A DNA stretch of 64,000 nucleotides from Halomarina ordinaria (lineage in GTDB: Archaea > Halobacteriota > Halobacteria > Halobacteriales > Haloarculaceae): assembly GCF_030553305.1 (NCBI RefSeq), contig NZ_JARRAH010000004.1:62001-126000 (forward strand). Reading direction: 5' to 3'. The notes beneath the pieces were generated by a model, which saw only the letters and a program-made list of their open reading frames with translations, did no database searches and was not told where the DNA came from. The first letter of the stretch is position 1. Each line of letters begins with the position of its first letter. Positions 50,766-57,796 of the stretch are shown here, one piece after another. Both the position numbers and the translations under genes were made by a program.

Positions 50766-51386
50766 TCAAAACGGCGCCTGTGGACCTCGACTCGTCCCCT
50801 CCTCTTCCATCGAGCGCTCCATAGGGTTCGAACCCACCTCGCGTGACTCGGTCGGCACGACGTGTTCGTCACCTTTATCGAGGTACTTTGTTTCCAGTTC
50901 TGCGAGCTGTTCATTGATCGCCTCACTCTGATGGTGCATTGGCGCCGCCCGAACACGAACGAGGTCGTACTCGTGACGGTCCGAGAGGCCGTTCCAAGCC
51001 CTGAACGAGCCGATCGTCAGCGTGTGCGTCTGCGGACAGAATGGCGTCGTCGGGGTAAATTCGGCTCGCAAGACGGTATCGATGTCGTCCGCACCGATTG
51101 CGTCATCGGCATCGAATGATTCTACCGCATACCGATATCCCGCACCGGGATGACGCGTATCGAGGTTCAACCGAGCGAGGTTGTAGTTGAACGTCATGTC
51201 GTACACCTTCCGCTTCTCGAAGAGTTCACGTGTCAATCTATGGAAGATGACGTGATCCGACCCAGCCAGGATGTTGTGTCCTTCGAGAAACGGCCCTGAC
51301 CTCGGAACGTTATCAGAGACGAATTCGTCGTAGGGATCGAAGAGCTCGTCGTCCTCGCCTCCGAACGGAGATGGGAAACCGGGCAT
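50766..51386 (-). CDS. Hypothetical protein, regulon member
   Basis: 206 residues from the ATG at 51386. Acidic start (G-E-D-D-E-L-F-D-P-Y-D-E-F), then mixed regions with N-Y-N-L-A-R-L-N-L-D, F-C-P-Q-T-H-T-L-T-I-G-S-F and a C-terminal acidic/Ser tail. One Cys followed by H (C-P-Q-T-H) could bind metal, but it is a single site. No family recognised. A strong regulon palindrome at 51425-51436 is centred 44.5 bases upstream and picks this ATG over 51437. Confidence 0.6.
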   Translation of the reverse strand: MPGFPSPFGGEDDELFDPYDEFVSDNVPRSGPFLEGHNILAGSDHVIFHRLTRELFEKRKVYDMTFNYNLARLNLDTRHPGAGYRYAVESFDADDAIGADDIDTVLRAEFTPTTPFCPQTHTLTIGSFRAWNGLSDRHEYDLVRVRAAPMHHQSEAINEQLAELETKYLDKGDEHVVPTESREVGSNPMERSMEEEGTSRGPQAPF

Positions 51387-51424
51387 AGAATATCGTACGG
51401 TCTCGAGTGGCGTGGTTAGTTCTC

Positions 51425-51436
51425 CGAATATATTCA
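51425..51436 (-). promoter_or_regulatory. Regulon palindrome for the 206-aa gene
   Basis: CGAA-TATA-TTCA (7 of 8), centred 44.5 bases before the ATG at 51386. Confidence 0.6.
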
Positions 51437-51450
51437 AGTGAGTGGCTTTG

Positions 51451-51938
51451 TTGAAATCCTCAACAGCTAACAGGAATAGTGCCCGACTCGCTAAGTACAG
51501 TGTGGGTAGCCACCAACATGTCCCAACGTTGTATGGATTGATGCTCCGTTTCTACTGTACCGCGATGAGTAGACCCCATACCTTATCTGCCCCCATACAT
51601 AATGATTGATGATGGTGGAAACTGATCCTGACCCCGCCGAGTCTACGTTGTATGTGTGTCAAGAGTGTGGAACTGGTGTCGAAAACCCGGAACAGGAAGA
51701 TGAATGTCCCGACTGTGGTGGGCCATTGCGAAACACAACTGTCGCTCACGACTAATCCCAGTCGACGGCGTAGCTGATGACGCGATAGCCGTTCTGTTGC
51801 AGCAGTATTAGCGACTCCCGCCACACAAGCAGACGGTACCGTTAGCCGAGTTGGTCCTCGAGGAAGTACGGCGATAGATACGCAGACCCACTTACCGGCT
51901 GTTTCATCACAGTTCGTGTCTGACTAAGAGGATTTCAA
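51451..51938. repeat. 11-bp inverted repeats flanking a small zinc-ribbon gene
   Basis: TTGAAATCCTC at 51451-51461 and GAGGATTTCAA at 51928-51938 are exact inverted copies, 488 bases end to end. TTTGTTGAAATCCTC-like ends are familiar from haloarchaeal insertion sequences (memory only). Between them lies the 48-aa zinc-ribbon gene; the rest (51462-51608 and 51756-51927) shows no other gene. This could be a relic or miniature element, or chance. Confidence 0.35.
51609..51755 (+). CDS. Rubrerythrin-like zinc-ribbon protein (48 aa)
   Basis: 48 residues, too short for most gene finders. The protein has C-Q-E-C near residue 17 and C-P-D-C-G-G near 33, a complete zinc ribbon like the rubrerythrin or TFIIB type. 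A TATA-like CCTTATCTG near 51583 is 27 bases from the ATG (leaderless). ATG at 51609 or 51612. Small zinc-ribbon proteins of this sort are common in haloarchaea; the role is unknown. It lies inside the inverted-repeat pair 51451-51938. Confidence 0.68.
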   Translation: MMVETDPDPAESTLYVCQECGTGVENPEQEDECPDCGGPLRNTTVAHD

Positions 51939-52037
51939 TAGTGCCAAGCGAGTGTAGATTCGGTGAGGAAGTCGAAAGTAACTCGGCTTTCGTATACGGA
52001 GAAATTGAGCCGGTCGAAAAATCGCTGCTTACGAATG

Positions 52038-52367
52038 CTACGGAACGTGAACTCTGACGACGTGACCCCCGCACCCACACTGTTCGATGTATTCCCAATC
52101 AATATCGTCACCTCCCTCGCTCTCTAAAACGTCGTAGAGGTAGTCTTCTGGATGACCGTGGATGGCGTGTGTGACGAGGTTCACGTGGTTGCCTGAGGCG
52201 GTGTGGTCGATCGCCGAGAGAGCCTGGTCGACCACCAGCTGGCGGTCGTCGGCGTGTTCCGGTTTTTCGAGATTCGCCGACCATGAGTTGTCGTGGACCC
52301 AGTCAGTGACGAGTTTTGCGTCGTGGTCGTGATCGTGGTCGTCGTGGGTGCTAGACATTGTTTCCAT
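52038..52367 (-). CDS. CGCGG-family protein, copy 4
   Basis: 109 residues. Its N-terminus is a His/Asp run (H-D-D-H-D-H-D-H-D). The block W-S-A-N-L-E-K-P-E-H and L-V-T-H-A-I-H-G-H-P, ending I-E-Q-C-G-C-G-G-H-V-V-R-V, is very close to copy 1 (28899-29231). TATA-like CTTATCGC centred about 26 bases before the ATG at 52367 makes it leaderless. No regulon site at the usual spacing. It is divergent from the DUF2249 gene at 52507. Confidence 0.76.
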   Translation of the reverse strand: METMSSTHDDHDHDHDAKLVTDWVHDNSWSANLEKPEHADDRQLVVDQALSAIDHTASGNHVNLVTHAIHGHPEDYLYDVLESEGGDDIDWEYIEQCGCGGHVVRVHVP

Positions 52368-52455
52368 TCAGATATACGGGGGCAGATGCGATAAGTACCA
52401 GGCCGATTCCCGCGTGTCAAGACCAAGACGTGATCATTCATCGTCTATCTATCGC

Positions 52456-52467
52456 CTGAACAGATTC
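52456..52467 (+). promoter_or_regulatory. Regulon palindrome for DUF2249 gene
   Basis: TGAA-CAGA-TTCG (7 of 8), centred 45.5 bases before the ATG at 52507. Confidence 0.5.
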
Positions 52468-52506
52468 GGGTCAATGTGTTTGTCCGTCTCGCCCCGACCA
52501 GGAGAT

Positions 52507-52767
52507 ATGGCAGAGATTGACTCATACGTCGAGGAAGTCGGAGCACCCACTGACCGACCGGTCGAAACACTCGATGCCAGAGAGCTACCGCCACCACAAC
52601 CACTGAAGAACACGCTCGAACGGCTTGCTGACCTCGACGACGAGGTGGTACTCGTCCAGCGGAACGACCGCGCACCTCAACACCTCTATCCGCAACTGGA
52701 CGACCGGGGCTTCACGTACGAGACAATCGAAGGCGACGGGCAGGTCGTTACTGTGATCTGGCGGTAG
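52507..52767 (+). CDS. DUF2249 single-domain protein
   Basis: 86 residues from the ATG at 52507. The family core reads L-D-A-R-E-L-P-P-P-Q-P-L-K-N-T-L with L-V-Q-R-N-D-R-A-P-Q-H-L-Y and an ending V-V-T-V-I-W-R. The H-L-Y here replaces the P-L-Y of other copies. A regulon site precedes it, and it is the last DUF2249 gene before the HTH_10 regulator on the same strand. Confidence 0.78.
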   Translation: MAEIDSYVEEVGAPTDRPVETLDARELPPPQPLKNTLERLADLDDEVVLVQRNDRAPQHLYPQLDDRGFTYETIEGDGQVVTVIWR

Positions 52768-52834
52768 TAGCGTTCGTTCAGCGGAATCCCCCGGGAGATA
52801 CTTTGTACCAATCACGTTTGGCCGCACGGCCACC

Positions 52835-52846
52835 CGTACATGTTCG
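52835..52846 (+). promoter_or_regulatory. Regulon palindrome for the HTH_10 regulator
   Basis: CGTA-CATG-TTCG (7 of 8), centred 47.5 bases before the ATG at 52888. It suggests autoregulation. Confidence 0.5.
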
Positions 52847-52871
52847 GAGACGCCTTCAATAGTCTGCCGTG

Positions 52872-52887
52872 TTTAGGTTCACCTAAA
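52872..52887 (+). promoter_or_regulatory. Perfect palindrome TTTAGGT-TC-ACCTAAA at the regulator start
   Basis: Seven-base arms with a two-base centre, ending one base before the ATG at 52888, and so overlapping the predicted transcription start. The form T-T-A-G-G-x...C-C-T-A-A is like DtxR-family operators. The DtxR-type regulator at 45549-46007 is the obvious candidate to bind it. Confidence 0.6.
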
Positions 52888-53547
52888 ATGGTGTGTGCTT
52901 CACTGACCCTGACGATCCCGAAGCGAACCTGGATTGGTACCGTCTCACGAGATCATCCGGTAGCGACGTTTCATGTCCGATCTGCTCAGTCTGCCGATAG
53001 CGTCGGCGTTGGATTCGTCGAGCTACTGGCGGAAAAGCCAGCGGAGATCATTGAGTCGATCCGGTCGTTCGATCCTGTCCACACCGTGGAGGTGTTCCAC
53101 CAAGAGCCGAACCGAACCCTCCTCCAGATCGAGGCGGACAAACCGATTCTCCTGGACGTTCTCGACAAAGCGGGCGTCCCGGTGGAGATGCCCTTCGAGA
53201 TCCAGAATGGCCAGGTCGAATGGGAGCTGACCACGACTCGAAACAGGTTAACGACGCTAGGGTCAGCGCTAGATGAGTCGGAGGTTGGATACGTCGTTGA
53301 GCACATCCACGCCAAGCCCGAGTTCGACCGAATCCTGACCGACAAGCAACAACGACTGATCGAAGCAGCCCTGAAACGTGGTTACTACGACTCTCCGCGA
53401 CAGTGCACACAGGAGGAACTCGCGGCGTCACTGGACATGGCGAAGTCGACGTGTTCGGAGATCCTGCACCGCGCCGAGGAACGAATCGTCAAGTCGTTTG
53501 AACGCGGAACCGAATCAGACCGTACTGCGGCCCGGCTGACCACCTAA
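52888..53547 (+). CDS. Bacterio-opsin-activator-type HTH_10 transcription regulator
   Basis: 219 residues. The N-terminal region (1-155) is the variable sensor part of the Bat/DmsR/NarO superfamily. The C-terminal HTH_10 domain (about 160-212) reads L-T-D-K-Q-Q-R-L-I-E-A-A-L-K-R-G-Y-Y-D-S-P-R-Q-C-T-Q-E-E-L-A with S-T-C-S-E-I-L-H-R-A-E-E-R-I. Only one Cys (residue 3) is in the sensor part, fewer than expected for an iron-sulfur NarO. The ATG at 52888 abuts the TTTAGGT palindrome. It is the best candidate to bind the CGAA-N4-TTCG sites. Peroxiredoxin copy 2 follows on the same strand. Confidence 0.85.
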   Translation: MVCASLTLTIPKRTWIGTVSRDHPVATFHVRSAQSADSVGVGFVELLAEKPAEIIESIRSFDPVHTVEVFHQEPNRTLLQIEADKPILLDVLDKAGVPVEMPFEIQNGQVEWELTTTRNRLTTLGSALDESEVGYVVEHIHAKPEFDRILTDKQQRLIEAALKRGYYDSPRQCTQEELAASLDMAKSTCSEILHRAEERIVKSFERGTESDRTAARLTT

Positions 53548-53620
53548 CGGCAACCTCCCGGAAAGCTGCTTTTCAGACATCGTGCTGGCAGCAGATGCAC
53601 TCCCCTGGAGAAACTCGTAC

Positions 53621-53632
53621 GGAGTATATTCG
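53621..53632 (+). promoter_or_regulatory. Regulon palindrome for peroxiredoxin copy 2
   Basis: GGAG-TATA-TTCG (6 of 8), centred 45.5 bases before the ATG at 53672 and about 17 bases before a TATA-like TTTTTCAAT. Confidence 0.5.
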
Positions 53633-53671
53633 GGCCGGCATTTTTCAATCGACGGCTCGAAGCGAATATCG

Positions 53672-54145
53672 ATGGTTTCACAAGGAGACACCGCACCGAC
53701 GTTCACTGCAACGCTCGGCACGAGCGACCACGAACCGTTCAACTTCGAAGATCACGTCGGTACTGATCTAGTCGTTCTCGCCTTCTTCCCAGGCGCATTC
53801 ACACCACCGTGTACGAATGAGATGGTCGCACTCCAGGAGCGAATCGACGAGTTCGAGGAGGCTGGCGCAACCGTCTTCGGCGTGAGCGCCGATTCCCCGT
53901 TCTCTCAGGGTGCGTTCCGCGAGGAACACCGGGTCGAATTCGACCTCGTCAGCGACATGGCCGGCGACGCCATCCGGGCATACGACCTCGAGATAGACAT
54001 CGAACCGCTAGGGCTCTACGGCGTCGCGAATCGGGCGGTGTTCGTCGTCGACAAGGACGGAACGATCACCTATGACTGGATCGCCGATGATCCGACGAAC
54101 GAACCCGATTACGACGAACTGATCGAGGCGGTCAAAGCAGCGTAG
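53672..54145 (+). CDS. Peroxiredoxin (1-Cys), copy 2
   Basis: 157 residues, paralogue of 26917-27390 (same opening and the same F-F-P-G-A-F-T-P-P-C active site). No resolving Cys is visible. It differs from copy 1 by having a regulon palindrome upstream, so the two copies may be expressed under different conditions. The start at 53672 is supported by the palindrome spacing and TATA-like TTTTTCAAT 28 bases upstream. Confidence 0.9.
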   Translation: MVSQGDTAPTFTATLGTSDHEPFNFEDHVGTDLVVLAFFPGAFTPPCTNEMVALQERIDEFEEAGATVFGVSADSPFSQGAFREEHRVEFDLVSDMAGDAIRAYDLEIDIEPLGLYGVANRAVFVVDKDGTITYDWIADDPTNEPDYDELIEAVKAA

Positions 54146-54209
54146 TTTCCAGCTGCGAACAGAACAGATTCCCGGTTTCTACTCACGGTTATTGCCCTCA
54201 GGAACTGAC

Positions 54210-55385
54210 TCACAGATGCTCAAGGGCTTGATCGAGGTCGGTGAGTAGATCGTCTGCGTGCTCGACGCCGACGGCGATCCGGACGAGCGAATCCGAGATT
54301 CCGGTGGCCTCCCGTTCGGCGTCCGCGAGGTAGGACGCAGACATCGTGGCAGGGTGGTCAACGAGCGATTCGGTCCCACCGAGACTCACTGCCAGCGTGA
54401 ATACGTCGAGCGCTTCAAGCACAGCCCGCGTTTCCGCAGCGGTTGCGTCGAGTTCGAACGAGACGATGCCACCGAATCCGTCCATCTGCTCGCGAGCGAG
54501 GTCGTGTTGTGGATGGCGTGGCAATCCGGGATAATTGACCTGAGCTACCAACGGATGGTCGTCGAGGTATTGCGCGAGCTCGCTCGCGTTGACCTCGTGA
54601 CGGTCCATCCGAAGGGGGAACGTCCGAAGGCCTCGGAGCGTGAGATACGAATCGAACGGAGCGAGCGTGCCACCGAGATCGTAGGACTGGGTATGTTCCA
54701 CGGCATCGGCAAAGGAATGGTCGTCGGTCAGAACGGCCCCGCCCATCGAGTCGCTGTGTCCGTTCAGGTACTTCGTCGTACTGTGGACCACTACGTCGGC
54801 CCCGCGTTCAAGTGGCCGCTGGAAGTACGGCGTCGCGAACGTATTATCGACGATGTACGTCGCGTCGACCGAGGCGGCGGTCTCGCCCACGGCAGCAAGG
54901 TCACAGAGCCGGAGCAACGGATTCGTCGGCGACTCCATCCAGACCAGGCTCGTCTCGTCGGTGATTGCCTCGTCGACGGTATTCAAATCGGTCGCGTCGA
55001 CGTACTCGACGGACGCGCCAAGCGAATCGACGAGCAGATCATCGAAGAGCAAGCGCGTACCACCGTAGATGCCATCGAAGGCAACGACGTGATCGCCCGC
55101 TTCGACGACCGACAGGCAAGTCGCTGCAATCGCAGCAGTCCCGGAGGCACAAGCGACAGCGCGTTCGGCACCGCAGAGTTCGCTGAGTCTCTCTTCGAGG
55201 ACATCGCGCGTAGGATTGCCGAACCGGGTGTACTTGTACCCGTGGTTTGATTCACCGGGACTGCGCATCTCGTGAGTGGTCGAGAGGTGAATCGGCGGAA
55301 CGACATCACCGGTGTCACTGACACTGGTACCGGTCCGATCGAAACGGGTAGCCAGAGTTTCGAGGTGGTAATTCGAATCTGTCAT
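54210..55385 (-). CDS. metB: Cystathionine gamma-synthase/lyase family PLP enzyme
   Basis: 391 residues, the gamma-family trans-sulfuration fold. PLP site: S-T-T-K-Y-L-N-G-H-S-D with the Schiff-base Lys near residue 204; also T-R-F-G-N-P-T-R, A-S-G-T-A-A-I and the late G-G-T-E-S-L-V-D-H-P-A. It makes or cleaves cystathionine (or O-acylhomoserine adducts) and belongs to Cys/Met metabolism. Whether it acts as synthase or lyase cannot be told from sequence. It is not part of the regulon (no palindrome at the required distance). Confidence 0.9.
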   Translation of the reverse strand: MTDSNYHLETLATRFDRTGTSVSDTGDVVPPIHLSTTHEMRSPGESNHGYKYTRFGNPTRDVLEERLSELCGAERAVACASGTAAIAATCLSVVEAGDHVVAFDGIYGGTRLLFDDLLVDSLGASVEYVDATDLNTVDEAITDETSLVWMESPTNPLLRLCDLAAVGETAASVDATYIVDNTFATPYFQRPLERGADVVVHSTTKYLNGHSDSMGGAVLTDDHSFADAVEHTQSYDLGGTLAPFDSYLTLRGLRTFPLRMDRHEVNASELAQYLDDHPLVAQVNYPGLPRHPQHDLAREQMDGFGGIVSFELDATAAETRAVLEALDVFTLAVSLGGTESLVDHPATMSASYLADAEREATGISDSLVRIAVGVEHADDLLTDLDQALEHL

Positions 55386-55578
55386 ACGAGTACCCGAACC
55401 ATCAGGCCGCTCATCTAAAAAACGAACCGAGGGGCGTCAACGTAAGCTGTCGCACAGTTTCTCGCAAATTCTAGGACGATTTCGGTGACGGTTTGCTCGA
55501 ACAGTAGGATCGTGCTCAGTCGAATTGGGTGGAACAATGGGTGAAAGCAGGAATTCGAAACGGGCCTCATTTCGTGTT

Positions 55579-55860
55579 TCACGAACGTTCGAGATAGAGG
55601 GAGTAGAAGACGATCGCCAGACCAATTGCCACAAGGACACTATTGATCAAGATACCCATCTGCAGGGAAACCGAAAGTATCTGATGAGCAATGCCTGCGA
55701 GCAACGCACCGAACGTGATAACACCGAATCCGGTGCCGAGAACGCGTAGCGCTGGAGCCCCCGTGTTTCGATAAGCTCTGAACGCGATATACGTGATCCC
55801 GCTTCCGAGGAGCAGAATCACCGTCTTGACGACGATGATGGCAGTTTCCACCCAGATCAT
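55579..55860 (-). CDS. Small three-helix membrane protein, paired with a regulator
   Basis: 93 residues with three hydrophobic helices (about 8-27, 41-60, 66-88) joined by short polar loops. The ATG overlaps the stop of the upstream winged-helix gene by three bases (ATGA), so they are coupled. In haloarchaea, small membrane proteins are often linked to ArsR-like regulators this way; the membrane member may sense or bind the regulator. No family is assigned with confidence. The stretch 55386-55578 holds nothing recognisable. Confidence 0.7.
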   Translation of the reverse strand: MIWVETAIIVVKTVILLLGSGITYIAFRAYRNTGAPALRVLGTGFGVITFGALLAGIAHQILSVSLQMGILINSVLVAIGLAIVFYSLYLERS

Positions 55861-56234
55861 AGTTCGTCCCCCATCTTCGACCAGATGTCCGCAAGCCGTT
55901 CATCGGCATTCCGTGGCGGTCGCTCGACTGTCACCGAGAGGTTGTCTTCCTCGTCCATGGATATCGTCACGTCGTCGAAGTCCCGTTCGTATTGCGTGGT
56001 TCTGCCGCCGCCGGGGTTGATCGTGTCCTGTTCGCGGACGAGCGAAGCCTGGCTGAGGAGTTCGAGTTTCCGGTACAACGTCGATTGGGGGATGTCACAC
56101 GCGTCGATGAGTTCGGTTGCGGTCATTGGTTCAGCTGTTTTGCGGAGGATGGCCCGACAGTCGGCATCGTCCAGCGCAACGAGAATCGCCTGCAACGATG
56201 GCGAGTCCTCGGATGGCGCTGAATCGTGCCTCAT
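55857..56234 (-). CDS. ArsR-like winged-helix regulator
   Basis: 125 residues. Helix-turn-helix region about 25-70: A-I-L-V-A-L-D-D-A-D-C-R-A-I-L, T-A-T-E-L-I-D-A-C-D-I-P-Q-S-T-L-Y-R-K-L, followed by a wing with G-G-G-R-T-T-Q-Y. The C-terminus has the V-T-I-S-M-D-E-E-D-N-L segment common to haloarchaeal HTH proteins paired with membrane partners. Translationally coupled to the small membrane protein downstream. Confidence 0.82.
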   Translation of the reverse strand: MRHDSAPSEDSPSLQAILVALDDADCRAILRKTAEPMTATELIDACDIPQSTLYRKLELLSQASLVREQDTINPGGGRTTQYERDFDDVTISMDEEDNLSVTVERPPRNADERLADIWSKMGDEL

Positions 56235-56330
56235 AGTCTGAGTTTGGAAGGTACGCGGGATATGCTATCCGATTACGTCTCGAACTGTCGGGCGTGAATC
56301 CGGCCTCGGAACGCAATCGATTCCTCGAGA

Positions 56331-56621
56331 TTACGATTCGGAACCATCCCCAACCCGTCGTTGGCCCTCGTCTGTGACGTCATAGATCCCTCGACCCACC
56401 GGAAAGATATGTCCGTCCTCGTGGAGTCGAGCACACGTTTGATCGATCATGACCGGGTGGCGATCTGCAATTCTGGAGATATCCATTACATGGCATGGCG
56501 CGTTCGCGTCGAGGATTTCGAGGATCTCTTTGTCGGTTTCCCGATCGAGTTCGCTCATCTGTTCTCTCGCTCGTTCAGCAGTCGCTGATTCCTCGCTGCG
56601 CGGCTCGGCTGGCCCGTTCAT
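56331..56621 (-). CDS. Winged-helix protein coupled to TFB
   Basis: 96 residues. The middle (about 30-85) has L-D-R-E-T-D-K-E-I-L-E-I-L-D-A-N-A-P-C-H-V-M-D-I-S-R-I and a wing G-H-I-F-P-V-G-R-G-I-Y-D-V-T, a small winged-helix fold. The ATG at 56621 overlaps the TFB stop (T-G-A-T-G), so it is translated after the TFB gene. A regulator co-expressed with a transcription factor B may fine-tune its promoter choice; this is inference. Confidence 0.72.
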   Translation of the reverse strand: MNGPAEPRSEESATAERAREQMSELDRETDKEILEILDANAPCHVMDISRIADRHPVMIDQTCARLHEDGHIFPVGRGIYDVTDEGQRRVGDGSES

Positions 56622-57592
56622 CACGCATAGCCCTCCTCGGCGTAGACCTCGAGCAGCTCCTGGTAGCGGTTCCGAATCGTTACCATACTCACGTGAGCGG
56701 CGTCACTGACCGTCTCCTGTGTCAGCTGCTCATTCGTCAGGTGGGTCGCGGCGTAAATCGCGGCCGCCGCAAGCCCTGCAGGGCTTTTTCCGCTATGGGC
56801 GCCCACTTCCATTGCTGTCGTGAGCAAGTCTCGCGCCTGTCGTATCGCCTCATCACTCACGTCTAATGCCGAAGCGAACTGGGGGACATATTCCAGTGGA
56901 TCGACAGGCTCGATTTCTAATCCGAGTTCTCGGGATGCATACCGATAGGCTCGCTGTATACGGATTTTCTCTACCCGACTGACCTCGGCGAACTCGGAGA
57001 GCGGCCGCGGTGTTCCGTGTTGACGGGCCGCTCCGTACAGCGAAGCCGTTGCCATACCTTCGATTGATCGACCTGGAAGGAGATCATTCTCGACTGCCCG
57101 CCGATAGAGTGCCCCGGCGGTTTCTCGAACCGGATTCGGAATATCGAGGGCAGACGCCATCCGGCTGATCTCCCCCAGTGCTTGCTTGAGATTCCGCTCG
57201 TGAGCGTCTTTCGTCCGAAACCGTTCGTCCCAGGTACGAAGGCGTTGAAGACGGGCTCGCTTCCGAGTGGATATCGACTGCCCGTATGCATCTTTGTCCT
57301 GCCAGCCGATCGTCGCACTGAGTCCTTTGTCGTGCATGAGCTTCGTAGTCGGTGCCCCGACACGGCTTTTCTCGTCTTTTTCATCAGTGTGGAACGCTCG
57401 CCACTCCGGTCCGTGGTCGATGGAATTTTCGTCGAGGACCAAGCCACACTCTTCACAGGTCGTTTCTCCGTGTTCGTCGTCGTGAACGATCTGTCCGTCA
57501 CACTCCGGACACGACGAGTGCGGCTGGGACTCGGTGACTGATTGCCGCGCCCCTGTGCGGTCGTCTTCGAGATCGAGTTGTGTTTTAGTCAT
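56621..57592 (-). CDS. tfb: Transcription initiation factor B (TFB paralogue)
   Basis: 323 residues. N-terminal zinc ribbon C-P-E-C-x13-C-E-E-C (about 29-50), the B-finger/linker, then two cyclin-like repeats (about 115-205 and 215-310) with the H-T-H-like Q-E-T-V-S-D-A-A-H-V-S-M-V-T-I-R-N-R-Y at the end. TFB recruits RNA polymerase to TATA/BRE promoters. Haloarchaea have many TFBs and copies next to operons may be specialised. It is upstream of the copper module and near palindrome A. Confidence 0.93.
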   Translation of the reverse strand: MTKTQLDLEDDRTGARQSVTESQPHSSCPECDGQIVHDDEHGETTCEECGLVLDENSIDHGPEWRAFHTDEKDEKSRVGAPTTKLMHDKGLSATIGWQDKDAYGQSISTRKRARLQRLRTWDERFRTKDAHERNLKQALGEISRMASALDIPNPVRETAGALYRRAVENDLLPGRSIEGMATASLYGAARQHGTPRPLSEFAEVSRVEKIRIQRAYRYASRELGLEIEPVDPLEYVPQFASALDVSDEAIRQARDLLTTAMEVGAHSGKSPAGLAAAAIYAATHLTNEQLTQETVSDAAHVSMVTIRNRYQELLEVYAEEGYA

Positions 57593-57674
57593 GGGCGAGG
57601 GGGTTGACACCTACGTTCGATTACCTTGAATGGGTCTCTCTAGCAATGCAGGGGTCAACGGTCGAAGAGTGCGT

Positions 57675-57703
57675 GGCGGAATCCCAGATTATGGGAATCC
57701 GCC
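57675..57703. promoter_or_regulatory. Copper-module palindrome A (12-5-12)
   Basis: GGCGGAATCCCA (57675-57686) and TGGGAATCCGCC (57692-57703) form an imperfect inverted repeat with one mismatch and a five-base centre. It has the same design as palindrome B at 58372-58400; TGGGAATCCGCCAA here is exactly the reverse complement of TTGGCGGATTCCCA at 58370-58383. It lies about 97 bases before the TFB start and 92 bases after the halocyanin stop. Operator or hairpin. Confidence 0.6.
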
Positions 57704-57796
57704 AATTTGATTTACTATGACCAAACGAAAAGTCGTGGTTTCGGAACCGCAGGCCTGGCTCTTAGAAAAAACCGGCCAGTGAATGGGGTGACATGG

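Noticed and set aside
54258..55250. 330-aa open frame on the plus strand
   Set aside because: Antisense to the PLP enzyme with its conserved Lys motif. Shadow frame.
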